A stretch of DNA of 64,000 bases from Thermasporomyces sp040195635 (GTDB lineage: Bacteria; Actinomycetota; Actinomycetes; Propionibacteriales; Actinopolymorphaceae). The notes beneath the pieces are model-generated. The model worked only from the letters and a program-made list of their open reading frames with translations. It had not been told where the DNA came from and searched no databases. The DNA lies in contig NZ_JBEFTX010000008.1 in the NCBI RefSeq assembly GCF_040195635.1, positions 124,001 to 188,000 on the forward strand, written 5' to 3'. This document shows, in pieces, positions 1-8,593 of the stretch; within the stretch, counting starts at the first letter, position 1; the number at the start of each line of letters is the position of its first letter. The translations under genes were made by a program, and so were the position numbers.

Positions 1-1622
1 CTCTCGTGGTGCAGCCGGTCGAGCCCGGTGACCGCGTAGGTGTAGGTCCGTCCCGGATCGGCGGTGGTGTCAACGAAGCCTTGCTTGGTACCCGACCCCG
101 CCCGCACGGTCGTGAGCAGGTTGCCCGCGTCGTCGAAACCACACGGGTCGGACTCGTCCCCGTCGAACCGGTAGACGGCGTACGACGTGGCCCGGCGGTG
201 CGCCGACGAGGTGTCCTTCCAGGACAGGCGTACGCCCTCGTCGGTGTGCTCGGCGCTCACGAGTGACGGTCGGTCAGGTGCCCTCCCGCCCAGGTGGTGC
301 ATCTCCGGCACCAACGCCGGCCGCGCGTAGTGGTCGGCGACCAGGATGCTCATGTTGTCCAGCCGGTCGGCGATGACGTCCTTGGCGCTGAAGTAGATGT
401 CACCGGCCACCTGCGGATGGTCGCGGTTGAAGGTGAGGTGCCGCGTCATCTCCTGCGGGTCCGACCAGGCGGGATCCTGCGTGGACGTGCCCGCCTTGTA
501 GGTCGCCTGGCCGACGAAGAGTTGAACATCCCTCCCGTCGACCTCGGCCGACCACCACGGCACGAGCTTCGCGTAGTCGGCGGGAGCGAAGCCGATGTTC
601 CAGTAGACCTGCGGGACGATGTAGTCGATCCACTCCTCGCGGACCCACCGCCTGGTGTCGGCGTACAGGTCGTCGAAGGTCTCGACGCCGGCCTGGGTGT
701 CGGACCCCTCGGGATCGGTGGCGATGTTGCGCCACACCGCGAACGGGCTGATCCCGAACTTCACCCAGGGCTTCGCCTTCTTGATGCGTACGGACAACTC
801 CTTGACGAGCAGGTCGATGTTGTTGCGGCGCCAGTCGGCCTTGTTGGGGAAGCCGGCGCCGTACTCCTGGTAGGTCGTCTCGTCGTCGAACTGCTCGGTG
901 CCCACGGGGTATGGGTAGAAGTAGTCGTCGAAGTGGACGGCGTCGACGTCGTAGTTCTTCACCGCGTGCAGGATGGCGTCCTCGACGAAGCGCCGCACCT
1001 GCGGGATACCTGGGTTGTAGTAGAGCTTCCCGCCGTAGGGCACGATCCAGTCCGGGTGCTGCCGGGCTGGATGATCTGGTGCGAGGTGGGCGGGATCAGC
1101 CTGCATACTGACGCGGTACGGATTGAACCAGGCGTGGAACTCCAGGTTGCGCGCGTGCGCCTCGCTCACGAGGAAGTCCAGCGGGTCATAGCCCGGGTCC
1201 TGTCCCGCAGTGCCGGTCAGCCATTCCGACCACGGTTCGTACGGCGAGGGCCAGAAGGCGTCCGCGGTCGGCCGGATCTGCACGACGACGCCGTTCAGGC
1301 GACGGTCCTCGGCTTCGTCGAGCAGGCGGAGGTACTCGGCCTTCTGCTCGGCGACGGCGAGGCCCTGCCGGGACGGCCAGTCGATGTTGACCACGCTGGC
1401 GATCCACATCGCGCGGAACTGCCGCTTCGGCGTCGCCGGATCAGGTGCCGGACACACCTTGCCCGCCGTCGAGTCTCCGCCGCCTGGTGCCGCGGCGGCC
1501 CTCTCGCCGGACGACGCGACCGGCGCGGCGGCGGACGGCAAAGCGGCCATGGTGGCCAGCAACGCGACCGCGGAGACCGCGACGAGCGTGAGGCGTTGCA
1601 GGTGGATGCGCGAGGTCAGCAC
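1..1622 (-). CDS. Secreted GHL10-type glycosyl hydrolase (DUF187), 3' end outside window
   Basis: The frame is open from a GTG at 1622 to the window edge (540 codons, no stop), so the C-terminus is missing. The start is supported by GGGAGG about 9 nt upstream. The first ~35 residues look like a signal peptide (hydrophobic core LVAVSAVALLATMAALP). The mature part matches glycosyl hydrolase-like 10 proteins: FRAMWIASVVNIDWPS at the first strand, then NGVVVQIRPTADAFWPSPYE, FHAWFNPYR, YNPGIPQVR, DAVHFDDYFYPYP and DYIVPQVYWN, all expected on the beta-strands of the TIM barrel. After the barrel comes a fibronectin-III-like module (RLSWKDT, YAVYRFDG, YTYAVTGLD). Such proteins act on extracellular or wall-derived glycans; the substrate cannot be read from the sequence. 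The family call is firm. Confidence 0.88.
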   Translation of the reverse strand, partial: MLTSRIHLQRLTLVAVSAVALLATMAALPSAAAPVASSGERAAAAPGGGDSTAGKVCPAPDPATPKRQFRAMWIASVVNIDWPSRQGLAVAEQKAEYLRLLDEAEDRRLNGVVVQIRPTADAFWPSPYEPWSEWLTGTAGQDPGYDPLDFLVSEAHARNLEFHAWFNPYRVSMQADPAHLAPDHPARQHPDWIVPYGGKLYYNPGIPQVRRFVEDAILHAVKNYDVDAVHFDDYFYPYPVGTEQFDDETTYQEYGAGFPNKADWRRNNIDLLVKELSVRIKKAKPWVKFGISPFAVWRNIATDPEGSDTQAGVETFDDLYADTRRWVREEWIDYIVPQVYWNIGFAPADYAKLVPWWSAEVDGRDVQLFVGQATYKAGTSTQDPAWSDPQEMTRHLTFNRDHPQVAGDIYFSAKDVIADRLDNMSILVADHYARPALVPEMHHLGGRAPDRPSLVSAEHTDEGVRLSWKDTSSAHRRATSYAVYRFDGDESDPCGFDDAGNLLTTVRAGSGTKQGFVDTTADPGRTYTYAVTGLDRLHHE

Positions 1623-1776
1623 GGTGGACGCACCTCCCGGACGGCGTACACGGATGTGCACGATGCTCGGAAGCAGTGTGCCGCTCCGCGCCGGGCGCGT
1701 CTATAGTTTTCGGTCCCCGGCATATGCATGTAAGGAATGTGCGGATGCTCGGCCGCGACCGGTGCGGATCACGTGT

Positions 1777-2428
1777 TCACCCCAACTCCGCGAAGTCGAC
1801 ACCGGTGAGCTCTGCGGAGCGCTTCCACAGCGCCTCCGCCGTCGCGCTGTCGTACGCCCGTGCCGCGGCTCGCACCCGCGTCGGCGAGCCGCGTAGGCCG
1901 AACCATCGTGGGCCGAAGAAGTCGCCGCTCCGCACGTCCGGCATCGTGGCCGCGTAGAGACTGGGCAGTGCACCGGCGGCAGCGGGTTGCGCCGCCAGAT
2001 CTCCCGCGGTGCGCAGCAGCCACCCAGGTGGCCTGCTCTGGGACCACGGATGCTGCAGGTTGGTCGCGGCGTAGCCGGGATGGCTGGCCGCGCTGACCAG
2101 ATCCAGTCCGGTGTGCTCGGCACGGCGTTGGAGCTCGAACGCGAAGAGCAGGTTCGCCAACTTGCTCTGTGCGTACGCCCGCCACCGGCCGTACCGGCGT
2201 TCGGACATCAGGTCGTCGAAGTCGATCCTCCCGACCGAGTTCGTGCTTCATCCGGGCGAGGGCGGTCTCGCCCTTGCGGAGATCGCGGCAGGCCATGACC
2301 ACTGTCGCGCCGTAGCGGGCCAGCTCGAGCGCGGTCTGGAAGCCGAGTCCGGAGTTCGCACCGGTGATGACAGCGGTTCGGCCGGTGAGATCAGGGATCG
2401 TGTCCGCGGTCCAACCAGGCGACGTCAT
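1777..2428 (-). pseudogene. Short-chain dehydrogenase remnant with internal deletion and frameshift
   Basis: The N-terminal part begins at ATG 2428 and shows the NAD(P)-binding glycine motif TGANSGLG at residues 22-29. The frame then reads to about KHELGRED (near 2230). Another frame continues with IDFDDLMSERRYGRWRAY, the active-site YxxxK-containing segment (YAQSKLANLLFAFELQ), and runs to the stop at 1777. Intact relatives are about 300 residues. Here only ~215 codons remain, and the block between cofactor motif and active site, including the NNAG motif and catalytic Ser, is missing. The join lies near 2224-2234. This looks like a deletion of about 85 codons that also broke the frame. No functional enzyme is expected. 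Confidence 0.82.
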
Positions 2429-2513
2429 GGCCGCATCATTCCGCGCGTATCCGGCAAATGGCATCGACCGTCCGGTCGTGGCACAGGAGGTCCGGCCAGG
2501 CATACTCAAGGGC

Positions 2514-3176
2514 GTGGGCAAGGATCCGGCTGGCGGCCACCGTGCCGCCGATGCGGCAGTCAGGCACCTCCTCCGGGCGGGGATCGACGGCGGAGGGAGG
2601 CTTGCGTCCGCGGATCGGGCGGCCGAGCGTGCTCTGCGCGCGCATCCCGACGCCGAGGACGCGATCGACCGGATCGTCGCGACCCACACCCGCCTCGCGG
2701 CTGCGGGGGGTTTCGCCACCGGCATCGGCGGTTTCGTCACACTGCCGGTCGCGTTACCCGCCAACGTCGTCGGCTTCTACCTGATCGCGACCCGGATGGT
2801 CGCGGCGATCGCCGCCGTCCGTGGGCATGACGTGAAGGAAGACGCCGTACGCACGTCGGTCCTGCTCGCCCTGACCGGCAGCGACGCCTCGAAGGTCGTG
2901 AAGCATGCGGGGATCGGCGTGAACGGCGTCGCGGCGTACGCACTGCGAAGTGTGTCGCCGGCCGCTCTCATGGTCGTGAACAAGGGCGTGGCGTTCCGGC
3001 TGTTCGTCCAACTCGGCCGACATGGCCTCAGCAGGTTCGGCCGCGCGATACCCGTCGTCGGCGGCTTCGTCGGTGCGGCGTTCGATGCCCTGCTGATCCG
3101 TCGGATCGCCCACCACGCCCGCGAGCACTTCCCGCCCCGGGCGGTATCGGAGGACCTCCCGCGCTCGCCGGAATGA
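2514..3176 (+). CDS. EcsC-family protein
   Basis: About 220 residues from a GTG at 2514, resembling EcsC-like proteins of actinomycetes. There is an N-terminal helical segment, then a hydrophobic glycine-rich stretch (AAAGGFATGIGGFVTLPVALPANV) typical of the family, and a second hydrophobic hairpin near the C-terminus (AIPVVGGFVGAAFDALLIRRIA). Longer upstream starts in the same frame would run into the divergent SDR remnant, so 2514 is preferred although its ribosome-binding site is weak. EcsC proteins are membrane-associated and their biochemical role is not established. The stop abuts the stop of the convergent dioxygenase gene. The family call is reasonably sure; the exact start is less so. 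Confidence 0.72.
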   Translation: MGKDPAGGHRAADAAVRHLLRAGIDGGGRLASADRAAERALRAHPDAEDAIDRIVATHTRLAAAGGFATGIGGFVTLPVALPANVVGFYLIATRMVAAIAAVRGHDVKEDAVRTSVLLALTGSDASKVVKHAGIGVNGVAAYALRSVSPAALMVVNKGVAFRLFVQLGRHGLSRFGRAIPVVGGFVGAAFDALLIRRIAHHAREHFPPRAVSEDLPRSPE

Positions 3177-4094
3177 TCAGCAGATCAGGCCGCGCTTGCT
3201 CTCCGCGCCATGGGCGGTGGGGTTCGCCCCGATCCATCGCGGATCCGCCGGCTCGCTCGCCCGCTGGTAGCGGATGTCGCAGGACAGTCGTAGCCGGTCG
3301 GATGTGTTGTCGAGGCTCCCGTGCAGCGTGTACATCGGGAACGTCACCAGGTCACCCATCGCGAACTCGGCCGTGAGCCAGCGCAACCCGAGGTCGTCGC
3401 GCAACTGGACCGGGTCGGGGGAGATGTACCCGTTCCACTCCCACGCCCCGGCGCGGGCCGTGGCGGTGGACTCCTCGTCGTTCTCGCAGTAGGTGTCGAC
3501 GTCTCGGGTGTGGTAGTCGCGGCGGAGCCGGTCGACACGGTGTGAGCGCTCGAGCACGATGAGGCCGCCGAGGCGCAGGTCGACGTCGCCGAGCGGCACC
3601 CACGCGGTGAGCAGGCGCGGCGTCCCCCGGTTCATGAAGACGCTGTCACCGTGAGGTGGCGTCCCCCTGCCCGGACGTACGGCGCGCAGCCAGGTGAAGT
3701 CGAAATGTCGCACTCGCTCGCCGAAGATCCGTTCGTACAGTGCGGCCGTGCGGCCGGCGTAGAGCAGGCGCTGCAGTGGCGCGCTGGCCTTGGCGGTTGT
3801 GTGGAGGATCCCGCGGTACGACTCGTCCGAGGGGATGCCGTCCATCGGATCCGTACCAGGCTGCACGAGTCCGTCGGCCTGCAACCTCGTCATGAGGTCG
3901 AGCCGAGCCGTGAGTACCTCGTCTCGGTCGAGGTAGCCCGGAAGGTAGAGATACCCGTCGTCGTCGAGCCGACGGAGCAGCTCGTCGGCATCGTCGGCCG
4001 CGTCGGCGGAACGCCGGAGCTGGCCCAGTGCCTCTGGGGCGGCGTCGAGGGTACGCTCCTGAGCGCGAAGAGGGGGAAAGGTCGAGATCGTCAC
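3177..4094 (-). CDS. Phytanoyl-CoA dioxygenase (PhyH) family Fe(II)/2-oxoglutarate oxygenase
   Basis: 305 residues from GTG 4094, preceded by GAGGAG at 7 nt spacing. The Fe(II)-binding facial triad is visible as H148-x-D150 (TPPHGDSVFM) and H258 (MYTLHGSLDN), with an arginine at R267 or R269 suited to the 2-oxoglutarate carboxylate. PhyH-family enzymes hydroxylate diverse small molecules using O2 and 2-oxoglutarate. The true substrate is unknown, and the name phytanoyl-CoA should not be taken literally. The gene diverges from the ribokinase gene across a 200-bp gap (4095-4295) that must hold both promoters, so the two may be co-regulated. It converges on the EcsC gene with no gap. Confidence 0.85.
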   Translation of the reverse strand: MTISTFPPLRAQERTLDAAPEALGQLRRSADAADDADELLRRLDDDGYLYLPGYLDRDEVLTARLDLMTRLQADGLVQPGTDPMDGIPSDESYRGILHTTAKASAPLQRLLYAGRTAALYERIFGERVRHFDFTWLRAVRPGRGTPPHGDSVFMNRGTPRLLTAWVPLGDVDLRLGGLIVLERSHRVDRLRRDYHTRDVDTYCENDEESTATARAGAWEWNGYISPDPVQLRDDLGLRWLTAEFAMGDLVTFPMYTLHGSLDNTSDRLRLSCDIRYQRASEPADPRWIGANPTAHGAESKRGLIC

Positions 4095-4295
4095 CTGGTG
4101 GCTCCTCTGCGGGCGTACGACGCGGCCGATCGCCCTGATCGCCGGTGGGCTCCGGTGCGGACGACCTCCAGCATGGGTCGCGTCCGCACGAAGCGGCAAG
4201 GCGTAGAACCGGACGGGCCACGACCGGCAGCGGACCACCACAACCCGCTCGTCACACTCGACCACCACATCGGATACGCCCAGGAGGAAATGCGG

Positions 4296-5198
4296 ATGGC
4301 GGCACGGATCTGTGTCCTCGGTAGCGCCAACATGGACCTGGTCGTGTTCACGGAACGACCGCCGGCGATGGGGGAGACGGTGACGGGGGATCGCTTCCTC
4401 ACGATCCCCGGCGGCAAGGGAGCCAACCAGGCGATCGCCGCGGCGCGGGCCGGCGGAGAGGTCCGGATGGTCGGCGCGGTGGGCGAGGATCCGTACGGCG
4501 ACCAGGTGCTCGGGGTTCTGCGGGGCGCCGGCGTGGACACTGCCGGAGTCGCCCGTGTCGCCGAGACCACCGGAACCGCCCACATCCTGGTCGAGCGCGG
4601 TGGCGACAACTCGATCGTTGTCGTACCCGGCGCCAACGGCACCGTGCACGAACCCGTCGCAGGTCTGGATACCGCGCTGGCCGACGCCGACCTGTTGTTG
4701 CTCCAGCTCGAACTCCCGCTCGACGCCGTCACCGATGGGGCGCGAGCGGCTCGGGGGCACGGCGTCAAGGTCGTCCTGACACCCGCTCCCGCACAGCCGC
4801 TGACAGGCGATCTCCTGGAGTCGGTCGACCTGCTGGTCCCGAACGAGCACGAGGCGGCGGTGCTGACAGGGGCCGCCGATGTCGACTCGGCCGCGTCCGT
4901 CCTCCTCGATGTCGTACCCGAGGTCGTGGTGACACTCGGCGCTCGGGGTGCGTTGTGGCGGGACCGGCACGGCGGACGGCTCGAGGTACCGGCGCCCGAG
5001 GTGGTCGCCCGTGACACCACGGCGGCGGGTGACACCTTCGTGGGTGCCCTGGCTGTCGCGCTGGGGGAGGGCCGCCCCATGCCGGACGCCCTTCGGTGGT
5101 CGGCCGTCGCTGCCGGCCTGTCGGTCCAGAAGGAGGGCGCGAGCACGTCGATGCCCGACCGCGCCGCCATCGACCGCGCCGCCGCGACCACCGGCTGA
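4296..5198 (+). CDS. rbsK: Ribokinase (PfkB family)
   Basis: 300 residues. The ATG at 4296 lies 8 nt after AGGAGG; an ATG two codons earlier sits too close to that site. The ribokinase sugar-binding motif GGKGAN is at residues 39-44 and the PfkB nucleotide/anion-hole motif DTTAAGD at 240-246, with D246 as the expected catalytic base. Length and layout match RbsK, which phosphorylates ribose (or related pentoses) to the 5-phosphate in the cytoplasm. No ribose ABC transporter is adjacent; the neighbour is a divergent PhyH dioxygenase, so a related sugar or nucleoside-derived substrate is possible. Confidence 0.88.
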   Translation: MAARICVLGSANMDLVVFTERPPAMGETVTGDRFLTIPGGKGANQAIAAARAGGEVRMVGAVGEDPYGDQVLGVLRGAGVDTAGVARVAETTGTAHILVERGGDNSIVVVPGANGTVHEPVAGLDTALADADLLLLQLELPLDAVTDGARAARGHGVKVVLTPAPAQPLTGDLLESVDLLVPNEHEAAVLTGAADVDSAASVLLDVVPEVVVTLGARGALWRDRHGGRLEVPAPEVVARDTTAAGDTFVGALAVALGEGRPMPDALRWSAVAAGLSVQKEGASTSMPDRAAIDRAAATTG

Positions 5199-5217
5199 CC
5201 CGCTCCCCGTGGGAGGT

Positions 5218-5492
5218 TCAGCCGGTGATCTGGCAGAACGATGCGTAGTGGTCGGCGGTGTAGTGAGCGTGGACGGATCCGTCGGTTGGGTACCACCGGT
5301 GACGAGCCGCCGGTCGCCACGATCGGGCGCTCCCGGAGTCGGGACGGTGTAGACGCGGTAGTAGCCGAGGTCCTGGTCGGGGAGCAGGCCTTCGCGGTTC
5401 TCGTACGTAGTCCCGTCCTGGTCATAAGGGAACGGACCACCGGCCCGGACCAGTGAGACTGTCTCCGCGCGGGCTACCCGGGGAAGACGGTT
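5218..5492 (-). pseudogene. Guanyl-specific ribonuclease (RNase Sa/barnase-type) remnant, frameshifted
   Basis: One minus-strand frame reads LPRVARAETVSLVRAGG, then FPYDQDGTTYENREGLLP, GYYRVYTVPTPGAPDRGDRR and LVTGG. This is the signature of secreted microbial guanyl-specific RNases: the NREGLLP, YYxxYTVPTPG and RR-VTG blocks. The expected C-terminal block with the catalytic His continues in another frame as YTADHYASF and stops at 5218. The shift lies near 5285-5300 and looks like loss of one base. No start codon or export signal is found in frame upstream, so the N-terminus is also gone. No CDS fits the rest of 5199-5672. A decayed gene is the best reading, although a sequencing error could explain the shift itself. 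Confidence 0.72.
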
Positions 5493-5672
5493 CGCGCCTT
5501 CGCGGGGTCCGCGGCTTCGTGGCGTTCTCCATGATCGGAACGCTAGGGCGGACCCGGACGAACGGGAAGATCACGCACGTGCTCGTCGCCCACGGGCCGC
5601 GCCGCAGACACCTTCCTGCCACCCTCGTGAGCGACCTGGCCGCCGGTCGAGTGTCAGAGGCGTGGACCCCCG

Positions 5673-6755
5673 TCACGGCAGGGCGAGGAGGGTGAAGCTG
5701 ATCCGTTCGTAGGGGCGATGGTCGCCGTTCTCGAACAGCACCCCGATCGTGCGCTCGCCGTTGTGGCGGCCGAGGTCGACGAGATCGGAGTACGCAGCGG
5801 GTCCCGGCGAGACGACGACCTCCTCGGTCCAGGAGCGGCCGGCGTCCCGGCTCGTGCAGAGAGTCAGTCGCCTCCGGACCTCCGGATCACCTGGCCCGGC
5901 GAAGACCAACCGCTTATCGACGGCCAGCAGGCTGCACTGGACGACGGGCGTCGCGAGCGCCAGCACTGGTGCGTACGGCCGGTCGAACGTCTCCCCGCCA
6001 TCGGAGCTCACGGTCTGAGCGCGATGGGCGGGCGCGAGGCCGCCCTGGTTGCGGGCGTTGGCGTAGATCCGCCCGTCCGGGAGCTCGGCGACCGTCGACT
6101 CGTTGGCGTGTACGCACCAACTGGCCGACTGGTGTTGCTCGGGCGGGCAGTGGTCCTCCGCACCGATCCGCCAGGATCGTCCGCCGTCGTCGCTCAGCAG
6201 CAGGTGCCCGCCGTGTCCCGCTGCGCCGGTCGAGTGGTTGGCGGGTACGACGAGGCGCCCGGCGTGTGGGCCCTGGCACAGCGCGATGGCATGGCCCGGC
6301 CCGGTGGCGTACCACCGCCAGTCGGGGCGCTTCGTCGAGGTGGTGAGGTCGACCGCCGCCGTCCAGCTCACGCCGCCGTCGGTGCTGCGCTGCAGCCAGA
6401 CCCGTCGCGACTCGGCGGCAGAGACCTCACCCCGCACGATGCGGTCCTCGGTCGCGCTCCCGGCGGCCCGGGTCGTGAGAAGCACGACATCGCCGGACGC
6501 CGGATCCACGACCGGGCTCGGGTTGCCGACGGTGTTGCCGGGATCGCTCGCCACGACCTGGAGGTCAGACCACGTGGCCCCACGGTCGGCGGATCGCCGC
6601 AGGACGAGGTCGATCGGCCCCGCGTCTCCAGGCCCGAGACGGCGACCTTCTGCGAAGGCGAGCAGCGTGCCGTCGTCCACGGCCACGACCGCCGGGATCC
6701 GGAACGTGTCGTAACCGTCGGTCCCCGCGGCGTACACCGTCCTCGCCTGCGTCAC
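5673..6755 (-). CDS. Exo-alpha-sialidase-like glycosidase (GH33 type, BNR/Asp-box propeller)
   Basis: 360 residues from GTG 6755, overlapping the end of the NanA-like gene by 4 nt, so the two are translationally coupled. The sialidase FRIP motif (R19, first of the arginine triad) is followed by five Asp-box repeats: SADRGATW, STDGGVSW, SDDGGRSW, SSDGGETF and SRDAGRSW. The glutamate-bearing block (HANESTVAEL) and a late tyrosine (PAAYSDLVDL) match the catalytic layout of GH33. There is no signal peptide, so if active it would work in the cytoplasm or leave by an unrecognised route. With its neighbour it suggests use of sialic acid or a related ulosonic acid. Confidence 0.85.
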   Translation of the reverse strand: MTQARTVYAAGTDGYDTFRIPAVVAVDDGTLLAFAEGRRLGPGDAGPIDLVLRRSADRGATWSDLQVVASDPGNTVGNPSPVVDPASGDVVLLTTRAAGSATEDRIVRGEVSAAESRRVWLQRSTDGGVSWTAAVDLTTSTKRPDWRWYATGPGHAIALCQGPHAGRLVVPANHSTGAAGHGGHLLLSDDGGRSWRIGAEDHCPPEQHQSASWCVHANESTVAELPDGRIYANARNQGGLAPAHRAQTVSSDGGETFDRPYAPVLALATPVVQCSLLAVDKRLVFAGPGDPEVRRRLTLCTSRDAGRSWTEEVVVSPGPAAYSDLVDLGRHNGERTIGVLFENGDHRPYERISFTLLALP

Positions 6756-7675
6756 CGCAGGCCCGCTTCCTCCAGGTGCCGGGCGACGGAGGCGAGTTCG
6801 CGGTCGTCGAGGGGGATCATCGGCAGGCTGGTCGTCGCGTGGGTGATCACCCCGCGCATCCGCAGTGCCGCCTTGAACGCACCGATGGCCGAGGAGTACA
6901 AGCCCATCCGGCCCTCGCCGACGCCGACGAGCGCGAACAGGCGCCGGAGCCGGTCCTGCTCGGCCATGGCCGCCGGCCAGTCACCACGTCGCGCGGCTTC
7001 GTACAGGCGGACGAACCCGGCCGGGTCGACGTTGCCGAGACCCGGGACGATGCCGTGCCCGCCCGCGAGGAGCGCGAGGTCGGCGTGGACCTCCGACCCG
7101 GTGTACGCCCGGAACGACGGCACCCCCGCCGTCGCACCGATCGCGGCCCGGAACCCGTCGATGTTCCCGCTGGAGTCCTTGAGCCCGGCGAGTACGCCGT
7201 CCGCGGCCAGCTCGCCCACCAGGTCGGCGGGCAGCTTCGTGTGGACCGCGGTGGGGATGTCGTACGCGAGTAGCGGCAGGTCGACGGCTCGCCTGATCGC
7301 GCGGAAATGGACCGCGATCTCCGCCGGGTGCGTGGGCGAGTAGAACGGCGCGGTCGCGACCAGGCTGTCAGCGCCGTGCTTCTGGGCCGCCCGGGCGTGC
7401 GCGATCACGCGGGTCGTGGTCATGTCGATCGCCCCCGCCACCACGGGTACCTGTCCCGCCGCGAAGCCCACGACTGCCTGCAGCACTCGCGTCCGCAGGT
7501 CGTCGGTGAGGTAGGCGGCCTCGCCGGTCGACCCGCCCACGAACAGTCCGGCGACGCCGGCCTCGAGGAGGAAGCCGCAGAGGCGTTCGAGGGACGCGAT
7601 GTCGAGCTCGCGCTCGGGGGTGAACGGCGTGCAGACCGGGGGGATGACACCTGACGGTGTGCTGGCTGAAGCCAC
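6752..7675 (-). CDS. Dihydrodipicolinate synthase/N-acetylneuraminate lyase family protein
   Basis: 307 residues from GTG 7675, with AGAGGTGG just upstream. The class I aldolase features are clear: GGSTGE at 47-52, Tyr138 in YDIP, and Schiff-base Lys166 in GLKDSSGN. The family covers DapA, NanA and several 2-keto-3-deoxy sugar acid aldolases. Coupling to a sialidase-like gene favours an N-acetylneuraminate or similar 2-keto acid lyase over lysine biosynthesis. It is the first gene of a two-gene operon and is divergent from a GntR regulator, its likely repressor. No nanK or nanE is nearby. Confidence 0.85.
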   Translation of the reverse strand: MASASTPSGVIPPVCTPFTPERELDIASLERLCGFLLEAGVAGLFVGGSTGEAAYLTDDLRTRVLQAVVGFAAGQVPVVAGAIDMTTTRVIAHARAAQKHGADSLVATAPFYSPTHPAEIAVHFRAIRRAVDLPLLAYDIPTAVHTKLPADLVGELAADGVLAGLKDSSGNIDGFRAAIGATAGVPSFRAYTGSEVHADLALLAGGHGIVPGLGNVDPAGFVRLYEAARRGDWPAAMAEQDRLRRLFALVGVGEGRMGLYSSAIGAFKAALRMRGVITHATTSLPMIPLDDRELASVARHLEEAGLR

Positions 7676-7869
7676 GGTCCACCTCTTCGTCTCGCCATAC
7701 GTAGGACGTGGGATGTCCGCCGGCTAGGCTAGCCCAAGGCGCCGGATGCTCAGGGCACTGGACGCCCCCACAGCCCGTAGGACCTATGCCCCGGTGCCCA
7801 CAGGACACGGGCGCCGGTGCCCACAGGACACGGAGCATCCGAGCCCCAGGACTCGCTGAAGGTTGGTGC
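7676..7869. promoter_or_regulatory. Divergent control region with 23-bp direct repeat
   Basis: The 194 bp between the NanA-like gene and the divergent GntR regulator hold two head-to-tail copies of a 23-bp unit beginning CCGGTGCCCACAGGACACGG (7791-7813 and 7814-7836). No clean GntR palindrome was seen. The repeat is a candidate operator or simply one of the short tandem repeats common in this window. Confidence 0.4.
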
Positions 7870-8574
7870 ATGGCAGGGACAGGTCGGCAGCTCGAGGCCC
7901 GGATCGTCGATCTCATCCTCGACGAGGGGCTGCGGGCGGGTTCGCCGTTGCCGGCGGAGCCGGTCCTGGTGACGACGTTGGGCGCGAGCCGCAACTCCGT
8001 CCGTGAAGCCCTCCGCGCGTTGCACACGCTGGGGATCGTCGAGATCCGGCACGGCTACGGGACGTTCGTGGGGAGTGCCCCGCTCACGGCCGTCACGCCG
8101 GGCCTGCTCTTTCGTACCCGCCTCGCTGTCCGCGACGACCCGAGTGCGCTCGCCGACCTGGTGGAGGTCCGCGAGCTGCTCGAACTGGGACTGATCGAAC
8201 GCGTCGCCGACCAGGCGGACGACGACCTCCTCGAAGCGCTCGACGCTGCCGTCGAGGCCATGCGTACCGGCGAACTCGCCGACGCCGACCGCAGGTTCCA
8301 CGAACGGTTGTACGCGGGCGTGGGCAACGAGCTCGCCACGCAGCTGGTCAGCCTGTTCTGGGACATCTACCACCAGGTAGCGAGAGAGCTCGCCCCGCCA
8401 CCGGTCGACCGATCCCAGGTGGTCGCGAGCCACCAGCGGATCGTCGAGGCCCTCCGCTCCCGCGACGGGGCCCGGGCGCGGCACCTGCTGCGTGCGCACT
8501 TCGCCGACCTGCGCGCACGCGTGGACCGGCTGGTCGATGCCGTCAGCCCTGCCGGTACGGAGTCGCGTTCGTAG
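7870..8574 (+). CDS. GntR-family regulator, FadR subfamily
   Basis: 234 residues from ATG 7870, with GAAGG 7 nt upstream. The N-terminal winged helix is recognisable: GSPLPAEPVLVTTLGASRNSV, REALRALHTLGIVE, then the wing HGYGTFVG. The C-terminal part is the all-helical FadR-type (FCD) ligand domain, with the acidic VEVRELLELGLIERVAD helix, the metal-ligand-like DRRFHERLY segment and SHQRIVEALRSRD. This subfamily binds sugar acids or carboxylates and normally represses an adjacent catabolic operon. Here that is most likely the NanA-like/sialidase pair transcribed away from it. Confidence 0.88.
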   Translation: MAGTGRQLEARIVDLILDEGLRAGSPLPAEPVLVTTLGASRNSVREALRALHTLGIVEIRHGYGTFVGSAPLTAVTPGLLFRTRLAVRDDPSALADLVEVRELLELGLIERVADQADDDLLEALDAAVEAMRTGELADADRRFHERLYAGVGNELATQLVSLFWDIYHQVARELAPPPVDRSQVVASHQRIVEALRSRDGARARHLLRAHFADLRARVDRLVDAVSPAGTESRS

Positions 8575-8593
8575 GGCCTGGCACGATGGGGAA

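Noticed and set aside
294..1706. Long plus-strand open frame (470 codons) over the first gene
   Set aside because: It is antisense to the GHL10 hydrolase, whose motifs are clear on the minus strand; the plus frame has no recognisable domain.
2364..2513. Earlier start for the EcsC-like gene
   Set aside because: It would overlap the divergent SDR gene by 65 bp and leave no promoter space.
4091..5440. 449-codon minus-strand open frame over ribokinase
   Set aside because: Arg/Ser/Pro-rich composition, antisense to a clear ribokinase; only its upstream end overlaps the RNase remnant, in a different frame.
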